From assembly GCF_907164915.1 (NCBI RefSeq), contig NC_061867.1, positions 51,277,852-51,341,851 of the forward strand: DNA of 64,000 nucleotides, written 5' to 3'. Source of the DNA: Impatiens glandulifera (lineage: Eukaryota; Streptophyta; Magnoliopsida; Ericales; Balsaminaceae). Below the pieces are notes generated by a model. It made no database searches. It was not told where the DNA came from and saw only the letters and a list, made by a program, of their open reading frames with translations. Below are positions 27,141 to 37,586 of the stretch, piece after piece. The translations under genes were made by a program, and so were the position numbers. Within the stretch, counting starts at the first letter, position 1. The number at the start of each line of letters is the position of its first letter.

Positions 27141-27610
27141 AGATGTATTTTTGTCTTCTTTTTTACATATCTTAATTTATTATACTCTTTAATTTATTTT
27201 CTATATCTAAACACATCTAATAGTTTAAATATTTAGTTACAATAATATTGGGGATTAATATTATGAAGTGTAAATGTTTAATTCAAATTTCCACACATTA
27301 TTTCTAAAAACAATTTAAACAAATAAATTAGTTTTACTATTTATAATAGTGCATAATAACAAGATCTCCATAAAATTTGCATCTTATTCCTGTAACAATA
27401 ACTAATGCACCTCCCAAAAGAATGTTCATCTACAAGGCTCGTTTAAAAAAACCAATAAATAATATTAAGCTCATCAAACTAATTTTGGAAAACAAATTAC
27501 AAAACAAAATTAATTTCATGAACCAATATTTAAAAATATTATTCCACTACTTGCTCAAGAGCAAAATAGTTTAATACAAATACTTTTATTTTTTATTAAG
27601 TAATTAAAAA

Positions 27611-27646
<36 letters not shown>

Positions 27647-27657
27647 GATGATGAAAT
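27141..27657. repeat. Segment present only in duplication copy 2
   Basis: Copy 1 reads straight from 'aatgtaaat' to 'atgtttgtgg' (near 2720-2735). Copy 2 has about 517 bp in between, ending in 'aaat' like the left flank. The segment includes a (TA)n run at about 27615-27643 and no gene. Loss from copy 1 at an AAAT microhomology, or insertion into copy 2, would both explain it. Confidence 0.8.
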
Positions 27658-30157
27658 ATGTTTGTGGATGGAGTGGACAATAGAATATTTAATTTGAGGT
27701 TAAAATAGTTTTAAAATTTTTTTATGGTGGAAATATATAAATATATATATATATAGGAAGAGTAACTATTAACAAAATCTTCTAACAAATAAAAATATAA
27801 ACTTAAATATTAATATATTTTTAAAATTAATTTTGTATTTTATAATTTTAATAATTTTACTAGATAATTCAACTTTTTCCTATTTTTAATTCAAACAAAA
27901 ATTAACATTTAAGAGAAATAAAATTCTAATATTAAATAGAAAGAATTAAAAATCTGATCAGCTTGGTGACCTGCCATCAATCAATAATTATATATAGACA
28001 AAAGAATAATATTTTTGACATCCATGAATGAACGGATTTATTTTCAGTGAAATTTCAATTTCTCCCATGCCATGGGTCCATCACACGGGTTAATTTGTTA
28101 TGAATTACAAATTAACATGTACATATGTAAAACGTCAATTAATATTGGTTACTAAGTATTTTGTACTTATAAATCTTTTATTTTGTAAAACTAATTAAGC
28201 TGGAAAGTCGACAATATCGCGGACCATGATGATCTAATTGGAAAGGCATTAATTAATTAAATAATTGCAAAAATAAAACCTTACATTAATTACACAAAAT
28301 ATCCTAATTAACATCAATATTGAGAAATGGAGTTTGGCTGTATTAATAATGTATTTAAATATATTTGGTATATAGTAAAGTAAGATGTGTCTAACTATAT
28401 ATATATATATATGACTATGATACAAACAAAACAAATATATATTGCACAAAAACATCTCTTCTTCTTCGTGGACAATCCAACCATTTTAATTTGTATTAAA
28501 TCTTGGCCGGCTTTCTTCATAAAATGATCCGATACTGTTGGAATTTCAATCCTTATTCATTATTTATAGGCAGGCTGGGTGGTCTTTTTTTTATTTTTTT
28601 ATTTTTTTTTTTGAGGATATAATGTAAAATATTTTTATTTTTTTATTTAGAATGTACGTTTTAGTATTATAATTTAAGTATTTTGATTGTTATAAAATAT
28701 TAATAATTAAACATTACTAATTTTTAATAATTTAAGAGTTATATAAATATTTAGATGATCAGAACTAACCATGGTCATGTCATGACTTTGATTAATTTAA
28801 TTAGTTCAATTTTTTTATATTTATCTCAACCAATTTTGAATTAGTTTCATTGATAGGTACGTACGTGCATGTGAGATACTTTGTAAATTAACTTAAATGG
28901 CTTCATTTAAGATTTTATTATATGACATCTTAGACCAAGGCCATTAAATTTTATAAATGTTTATTTATTACCTCACTCATCAATGAAACTAGCTAATTTT
29001 AAATTTTTTTTTTTTATTAATAATAAGATTAATCAGGAATATAAACTAGAACTTGGGGCAATATATTAATTCAAAGGAAGGAGATAAATGAATGGATTTA
29101 ATGTAAAACCTCTTAAAAAAAACGTTGGAAAAAAATGTTAAGATTTTTTAATTTGTAATGTTTGAAACATAAACTGATCAAATTATTTTTAAAAAAAATA
29201 ACCAAGATTGTTTTTCCAATACCCACGTGAAACAACCTCTTGTTTTTTTTAGTTTGACGGATTTATTAAAATAAAAATAATTGTTTTTGGCAAGTTGCAT
29301 TTAGTTATTGTATATTCTATAATGTCAAGTTGTACATAGTTTTCTAAAGAAGACGAGACAATAAGAAAGATCAGGATGATAAGTATATGACATGCAGATG
29401 AAATAATTCAAATTTCTATGTCACTTTGTAATTTGTGATTTCTGTTCACGAGAAGACATTTCAACTCTAACTTGAAATGGTTGAATAATAAAAGTTTAAT
29501 AAATTAGATAGACATAGTATAAAGCTTGTTGATCATGATTTAATTGATTATTTCAAAAAAAAAAATTAACTATCACATAATTACTTATCTTTTCAATGAT
29601 CAAATAATTCGGTTCATCAAGCCAAAATAAAAAAAAAATGGATCGAAGAAAAACAAATTGAAAATCTTCATTATAAAGCAAATTGATCTTTTAGTGTAAG
29701 ATTATATATATTATTTAAAATTAAAGATAATTAGTAAAATAATAAAATATACTTAATGATAAACTTAAATTAGGTTGTGAATTTTTCTTTATTATGTTTG
29801 AAACTATAGTCTTATAGATGATATGGTAAGAGTTTTTTAAATACTTGTTAATTATAAGTCTCATTTTGATTTTTCAACTCAATTAGGAAACTGAAAATAA
29901 TATTTAAGAAATTCAATAAATTAATTTATCGTGTATTAATATTTAAAATAAAACATGTTAGTTTCTTCACGTGAATTTCAAGTTGGTAATCTCGTTAATT
30001 CATTGCGGTACAATTATTTACATAAAAAGTTGGTAATGTTATTTTCATTTTTTTAAGTCTATTCAAGCTTCTCCCAAAATTAGCTACTAGTATCCACTTT
30101 AATGTAAATTATATTTATGGTGTCCTTTTCTTCTTGTCTATTTATTTTTCATTCCAA

Positions 30158-30190
<33 letters not shown>

Positions 30191-30448
30191 TTAAGGTAGG
30201 TGATGGATTAGTTTTTATGATCAATAATTCAAAAAATAATGCTTCAACAAAAAATAATTTTTGCTTGATGATAGACATGCAAACAAACCATATAAAGACG
30301 AATTATTTCTGATCACAACTTAATATCTATTTTGAGAAAGTTTTTAATATGTGACAAATTCATATGTAATTTGACTCATTCCAAACTAGACAAAATGTAA
30401 TTTTTTGGTTCAATTAATAAATTTGGATAACATTGTTTATTAATTAAT

Positions 30449-30449
30449 T

Positions 30450-30509
<60 letters not shown>

Positions 30510-30510
30510 T
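30449..30510. repeat. Interrupted (TA)n microsatellite
   Basis: There are about 60 bp of TA dinucleotides with two 'taata' interruptions. The matching site of copy 1 (about 5530-5550) is much shorter. Confidence 0.9.
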
Positions 30511-31795
30511 TGAAATTAGTATAACCACAAACCCATGTCCCGCAGTTTAATTTAGAGTTTTTAAACAAAATATTAAGGGGTTAGCATACTTTTCTAAAAT
30601 ATTTTACAAGAAAGTACTTTTAATATTTTGTTTTTGTTTGTTAATTTAAATTATTAAATATATATGATTTGAAGAAGGCTACTTCACATGGTTTTTTATT
30701 TTTATTTTTTTCCTAAAAAAATAGCAGTTTAAGTGTAAGGTCAAGTCAATATCCCTGTTTTTTTTACATTTTTATTGAAATCATGTGATGCATAATTTAC
30801 CTAACCCCATAAATGAATCATTTATAGAAAAAATAGGTGCAATAATTCAAATGTAAGTACCACATTTCTGCAATAATTATTTGTTTAATTTAATTTAAAA
30901 ACCATTTACTTATCACAACAAATTAATATATATATATATAAGAACGAAGTAATAACACATGAACAAAGTAAATTAACAGGAATAAGTAAAATGACACTCA
31001 AATTATATCTTAAAGTGCAATTGAGAATGAATTAGTATTTTATAAAGAGTTATTTATCTTAATTATTGTTGTAGTTATTTTTTAGAAATATAAACTTATA
31101 AATGAACGTCATTTTGTTCGTATGTACTCATATGTGTGATAAAAAAAAAGTATAATTAATTGTTTACTAATATAAAATGTGTGGTAAGTTATTAAAAATA
31201 TTTTAAATCAAAATTTTATATTTTATTTTATCTTTTGAACAAAAAGTGTGCAATTAACCTATTATAAGGTTAGAAGGTTTTGATAATTAAAAGTGACCAT
31301 AACATCAAATATTCATTTGTAATAAAAAAAATATCATACATTTGACTCGTTGAAACATTATATTTATAAATTAATTAATATGAACTTCCATATAATGAAA
31401 TTAGTTGTTAGAAAAATTATTGTGTTAAAAAGACAAGTGTAGAGAGGTTAATTAAAAAAAAAATAATTAGACAATATTAGAAGCCTGTACTATTTTGTTT
31501 TTAATATTAAACACCAAAATAACATTAATTAGAACACTAGTAAGGGAAATTAGGCCAAATTTTTAACTACATTTTGGGTGGACAACAATTTCTACATTCT
31601 TGAAATGTGAAGCACCATATCATGAAATGAGTTATATTAAAAAAAATTACTATCAAATTTGAGGTTGATCAAATATTTTCAATCATACAATATTAGAAGG
31701 AAACATTGTACAGGTTTACTATTTTGTTTTTAATATTAGACACGAAATAACATTACGTAGAGCACCAATCAGATAGATTTAGCCAATTTTTTAAA

Positions 31796-32885
31796 GGAAA
31801 AAAGCTCACAATTTTGTAAAGAAAAAAATTCACTTAGATGTAGGTACTTGTACAATTAGCTCACTTAGACGTATGTACTAATAAAAAGTCATTTAGACCT
31901 ATGTACTATCAAAAATTGGCTCATTTAGCCTCTTTTAGTAACCATGGTTAATTTTTATTTTTAAATTTATATATTTATTAATTAAATATTAATATATTTT
32001 CTATCTCTTTCTTTTTCATTTATTATTTCATTTATTACTAATAAATGAACCCTCTATTTTTATTTTTTTTATAATTTTTTATTATTTCTATATTAATATT
32101 TATGATTGATTATTTTAATTTTATTTTATACATATGACATTCATCATTAATTATTTTAACTCTATATTTTTTCTTCTCTTTTATATATTTTTTTATATTC
32201 ACATTTATTATTAATTATTTTAAAATTGTTTGATCCCAATAATTGAATATAACAATGAAAATTCTTTCAACAATAAAAATCCTTCAACACAAAAATAAAT
32301 TAATTAAAAATTAAAAATTAAATAATAATAAAAACTCATTCATCAAACACTAAAAGAGTAATAATCAAATATAAGACAAAACAATTCATTTACTACTAAT
32401 ATAAGTCGTGAATAAAAATTAAATAAAAAATTATTAATTTCATTTTTATTTATATTAAACTAAATAAGAAAAAACTTTCTTTATTTTTATTATATTAAAT
32501 TAAATAAAAAAAACCTTCAAAAAAATATTACAGTAAAACATAAAATTCATAAATAAGTTGTTAAATTAAAAAATATGAGAATTTAAGAAATATGAGAAAC
32601 AAAAACTAATAAAAAAAAGATAAAATATAAAAGAGAAATTAATATTAAAAAAATTAAAAAATTAAAAATAAAATAAATTACCTAGTTTAATTAATGAAAA
32701 AGAAGGAGAGAGAAAATATATTAATATTTAATTAATAAATATATAAATTTAAAAATAAAAGTTAACCATAATTATTAAAAGAGGCTAAATGAGTTAATTT
32801 TTTATAGTACATAATGACCTTTTATTAGTATATACATTTAAGTGAGCTAGTTGTACAAGTACATACGTTTAAGTGAGTTTTTTTC
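31796..32885. mobile_element. Foldback, Mutator-like non-autonomous transposon (1.09 kb)
   Basis: The element is bounded by a 9-bp direct repeat 'ttttttaaa' (31787-31795 and 32886-32894), as made by Mutator-like transposases. The paralogous copy 1 shows the single unoccupied 'ttttttaaa' at 6881-6889. The two ends are long imperfect inverted repeats, roughly 31796-32000 against 32690-32885. They share 'gtacttgtacaa', 'agtgag/ctcact' and 'aaaagaggctaaatgag' blocks. The middle is AT-rich and has no open frame worth calling, so it needs a transposase from elsewhere. Its arms could form a long hairpin RNA if transcribed. Confidence 0.88.
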
Positions 32886-35358
32886 TTTTTTAAATATATA
32901 TTTGATAAAAAAATATATATATATATATATATAATTAAAATTATGTACCTTATAATTGGTGTTTTTTAAAAAAAATATTAATTCACATTCTTAAAATGTG
33001 AAGGCACCTTATCACGAAATGAGTTATGTTAGAAAAAAATACGTTTTTATTTTTTATAAACAGTAATAGAGAGGTTGATCAAAAAAAAAATTAATTAGAC
33101 AATATTAAAAGGAAACATTTGAGTTTACATCCATTTGGTTCATTAACGATGCATATTAATAGAAAATAAGAATTAAATTAAGTTTCAAATCCTGCACATG
33201 ATGATGTGTCAATAATAATAATAATAAAGGGTCTATGACAATTGAGTGTGACATTTAAATTGCAGATTTCCTTATTTGAGTAAGGTGAGCTGCATATACA
33301 TAAAAATAAATTCAATAAATGCTCAATTAAATTTATCTAGAGCTATCATAAATGTCAATAATGTCATGTGTGCTTGAAGTTAGAATAAATTGCTAGGCAT
33401 ACCAAATATGATAATTTGTTTTTGCTAATTATATAGAAATTAAGAATGAAATTTTTTAACATGATAATTATTTGTGCTTGAATTTGTTAGAGTAAAATTA
33501 GTTTAAACTGAGTTCACAAAGTTTTTTAAACTATTCTTTTATGTTACATATTATTAATTATTTGTTGTTTTAATATGCATCTCATGTTAAATATATAATA
33601 ATATTTTCTTAGTTTGCAAAAGGAAACATCTTGAGTCTATAATATATATTTGGGGATAATGTTTGGTTTGTGGATATTTGTTTTACTAAGCTTGTTTGAG
33701 CTTGTTGCTATACAATTTGTATTCCGGCACTGTTTGCGATATTTGAAAATGGACATCTTTAACGACAATCGTTGTGGTTACAATGAGATATTATCGTTTG
33801 CGCTCATCTCAAATCCTCACGGATCTAATGTCATTTTTTTCAAGATTTAATTAGGTCTCCTCCTTCGTTTCATGAACGTGGCACATTATTCGAGTTGACA
33901 TGATCATAATAATTATTTTCAACAAATTAAGACTCTCTTAATTAAGAGTTTTTTAAAAATACTTTAAAAAGAAATTACTTTAATGTTTTTGATTAATTTT
34001 GATTTTCTTTATATATATATATAATTTGAAGAAGTTTATCTCACATGATTTTCATCATCCCTCTAACGTAAAAAAAAAGCTTTAATTTTCATTTTTTAAT
34101 TGAATGAAAATGGAAAATGTTGGTTTAAAATTTACTTTTAAGATATCTCAAATAATAAATCAAAATCATAATTAAAATTAAAATTTCACATTTAAATTAT
34201 GAGCTTAATTATCAAATATTAATAGATGATTACAAACCCTATGCTAAATCACTCTTTCTCAAAATAAAGCCTAATATATTTAAATTGACTTAGCCCACTA
34301 GATATATAGATAGATAGCTCAAAAACTAGATATAAACTTTGACAATTATTTCAGCAATATATATATATATATATGCTAGTATTGCAATATAGAATAATCA
34401 TTTTGAGTGATTAGTAGGTAAATTGTAAGAAATCACTTGTAGGCATTTTGAATTGTTTTGTCAAAGTACACAATATATAACATAAATATGCAATTGTAAT
34501 ATGATCGAGAAAATTGATTGGACTAAATTTAGGACTATTTTTATATAACAACATATATATTTTAATTTCGTTAAAAACAATTGATTGACAAATTTATCAC
34601 AAAAGAATAGATGAAAGGTCGCTTTGAAGAAATGAAAACATATTGCAGAAAATTTGGCATCAAAACTTGACAATGATAAGAAAAATTCAATAAAATTTAA
34701 GTAAAAATATGTGGAAAAAAAAGGAAAGGTAAGATAATTAGAAGTTAGGCCTAATGATTTTGTCTTTTGGGTTTCTATCTATGATTGATATTTGTTTATT
34801 GAGATTAAATATGATTTGGGTTGTGTTTAGACATAAATAAAACAATTTGAAACATTAGTGATACCAAACATTTTGTGGGACATTTTATTTTTGTTGCTGT
34901 ACATGGTTTTGTTGTTCTAACAAAAAAATTTATTTTTTTTATTTTTGTTAACATGTTATTCAAAAATAATAATTATTAAATAACTATTAAAAAAAAGGGA
35001 AAAAATGATTTTAATATCTTTCATATTCTTTGTCTTTCCTCATATTCGATCTGGAGATAAAAATAAAATTGAAAGATGATTGATACTAATGTTTTTATAA
35101 TCTATTCTTATTATAAGGGAACTCATTCATAATGTAGATGATTATGTTTATTTTATTGAGTTATTATTGAAAAATAATTAAATTGCTAATTTTTTTTTTA
35201 ATTTGATTTCGTATAGCATTTAATAGTAAAAAAGATTTGGAACAATCCTTTAAGTTAGATAGGGATTTGGAATCTTAAGATTTTAGTATTAATTTTTTTT
35301 TTTAAGTATAATATATATAAGCGGAAGATTTTTATACAATAAATATAGAAATGGGTAT

Positions 35359-36037
35359 ATACAAAATTAAGATAATATTTTATTTTAAAATATTTTAATA
35401 AGATTAATAATTCTAAATTTATTTATATATATTTCTATTTATAATATATTATTAAAATATATAATAATTTTAATATTATAAACTTATTCTAATAAATTTT
35501 TAAAAACCATTATTTAAACAAATGATTTCTAATATTACAAAAATCATTAATAATTTTAATAATATATTAAAAATAGAACTGTATATAAAAAAGATTTAAC
35601 AATTTGAATTTATTTATATATATTTTTTTGTTTATAATACATTGTTATTGCAAATATATAATAATTATATATAATATATATAAATTAAAATTATTTTATA
35701 TTTTACTTCAAAATATTTTATTCTATTTTATTTTATAATAAAATAATTAAGTTAAAATATATGCATATAATGAAAATCCAGTTGCCTCATGGCTGAAATG
35801 CCCCTTTTCATGGCTTATGACACTTGGATTAGTTTTAATTACCCACTTCTTGCCTAGAGGGCAATCTAGTCATTTTGGAAGATGATAATAATAAATAATA
35901 TTCAAAGTCTTATCCATTCAAAAAAAGAAGAAAAAATATCTAAGGCTTAAAAACTGCAATAAAAAGATATTTTAATGTTTCTAATTCATGACTTATCTGA
36001 AAATCATTAGTTCATCATCTTCTCCAAGCACTCTTCC
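35359..36037. other. Intergenic, upstream of the small single-exon gene
   Basis: The first 400 bases are very AT-rich. From about 35775 the composition rises toward coding-flank levels, probably promoter and 5' UTR of the gene at 36038. No clear TATA box is assignable. Confidence 0.55.
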
Positions 36038-36424
36038 ATGGCTACTCTCTGCATCTATCACCAATTTATCATCAGAAATAGTTTAAGCCATCGATCTAAC
36101 TTATTACCCACCAAGATTAAGAATTTTCGGTCTATGATTTGCCTGAGCCGGCTACCAATGGATCAAATGGGTCAGGATTCAACAAGGAATGATGAGAAGG
36201 AAAAAGGAAGTGACAAGGAGGAAAACTTTCTGCAGATATTTCAAAGAGTGGAGAAGATGGGTAAAGGATGGTTATTGAAAGAAGATTATTTGAAACCAAA
36301 ACAAAATGGTGATTGGAAGGATATTATGCTTATGAGTATATCATTTGCTGTTTATGTTTATATATCACAAAAGATTGTATGTGCTTATTGTGCTTGGGTT
36401 GCCATGGTTAATCAGCCATGGTAG
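36038..36424 (+). CDS. Small uncharacterised protein, possibly organelle-targeted, one membrane segment
   Basis: This is an uninterrupted 128-codon frame with a good plant start context (ccATGGct) and no need for introns. Residues 1-40 are poor in acidic residues and rich in Ser, Arg, Lys and Asn, like a transit peptide. Residues 47-63 are charged (Asp/Glu/Lys). Residues 64-94 include 'FQRVEKMGKGWLLKEDYLKP'. Residues 95-124 form one hydrophobic segment with two Cys, leaving a short tail 'NQPW'. I do not recognise the family. Codon use and composition stand out from the AT-rich flanks, which argues for a real gene. Targeting and membrane insertion are inferences from composition. Confidence 0.7.
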   Translation: MATLCIYHQFIIRNSLSHRSNLLPTKIKNFRSMICLSRLPMDQMGQDSTRNDEKEKGSDKEENFLQIFQRVEKMGKGWLLKEDYLKPKQNGDWKDIMLMSISFAVYVYISQKIVCAYCAWVAMVNQPW

Positions 36425-36909
36425 ACTGGTAGTTTCTTTTATGTTCAATTATATGATCTTCATCAATTGTAATACTGATTTCAACAGATGGGTTTCCTTT
36501 TTTATCCATTGTATATAATTATTAGTGATTATATGTAAATTATCATTATGTAGTGTGATTAAACTGACTAGTTTGATTCTGTTTATAAATTAAATTCATA
36601 TTTGAATGTTTATTGAATAAGATGAAGTTTTAGATTTTTTTATTGGACATATTGTTTGGACATTTGATTTTGTAGGGTTAAAAAAAATTAATCATCGTGA
36701 TTTGATAATGTGGTATTTTTTTTATTTTTTTTTGGTTAAAAGATTTAAAAGATATTAATATATATAAATAAAAAATAATTTAAAATAAAATGTATTTTAG
36801 TATTTGAATTTATTAATGTAATTTATGAGAAAGAAAAGTGAAATGATGTTCGAGTGAACAACCTTGATTTATAAAAGATCGTAAATTTCTTCCCAAACAA
36901 ATTGTTCAT

Positions 36910-37027
36910 ATGAGTCATCTAGATTGACTCGAACATCACTCATTGGACCCGATGAAACTCCATTGAATATGAGTCATCTAGATTGACTCGAACATCACTC
37001 ATTGGACCCGACGAAACTGAAGACTCC
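36910..37027. repeat. Tandem duplication, ~59-bp unit
   Basis: Two adjacent copies begin with 'atgagtcatctagattgac' at 36910 and 36969 and run through 'attggacccga', with a few differences. They are non-coding. Confidence 0.9.
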
Positions 37028-37050
37028 AAATATTAGTTACTTTAATCCGT

Positions 37051-37130
37051 GTCAAAGAAAGTGCAGCGGTGACTCATCTAAATATGCCATGACAAAGAAA
37101 GTGTAGCGGTGACTCATCTAAATATGTCAT
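37051..37130. repeat. Tandem duplication, 40-bp unit
   Basis: Two adjacent 40-bp copies (37051-37090 and 37091-37130) contain 'caaagaaagtg' and 'gactcatctaaatatg' and differ at a few positions. They lie just after the 59-bp duplication and share its 'gactcatcta' wording. Confidence 0.9.
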
Positions 37131-37586
37131 ATATAACTCGCATAATACATCTTCAAGTGGATCTCAGACTCCCACACGATATCCTATGGATTCATCCTAG
37201 CATAAAAGCTATTCATGTACTAGAGGGGTCACCCCCTTTCACCCAAAAAGATCAATATATTGGTGGGAGTGATAGTGATAAGTATAATTTAACTCCTCTG
37301 TTAAAAAAATATATAGATTACATATCCTTTTAATTTCAAGATTAACTTCAAATTAACACCAACATCATTTTTAGAGTATTGTTGTATATGAGCTGAATTA
37401 AGTCAATGGAATCAAATTCAAATGAAGTCATTTGCATGGAGGAAACCTCATTGTAATCTTCAAAATGGTTATAGGATTGTAAGACAACATACATAGATAA
37501 GACGAGGATTCACTTGACAAAGAAACAAAAAGCACAAAAGACAAAACACTTACATCCCCACCCGAGAGTGCCCAACAAAAGAGGGT

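Larger units (their letters stand above)
24413..35358. repeat. Segmental duplication, copy 2
   Basis: This is a direct, near-identical copy of 1-11129. It lacks the hAT element and carries instead a foldback transposon (31796-32885) and an extra segment of about 517 bp (27141-27657). It also has small losses relative to copy 1, for example near 31590 (about 66 bp) and 33750 (about 60 bp). Homology ends near 35358, where copy 1 continues with 'ccaagg' and copy 2 with 'caaaatt'. No host gene is recognised in it. The left border may lie further left than 24413, because copy 1 is cut by the window edge. Confidence 0.92.

Noticed and set aside
37109..37333. 74-codon plus-strand frame
   Set aside because: It starts inside a tandem duplication, has no recognisable motif and lies downstream of the minus-strand TWD1 gene.
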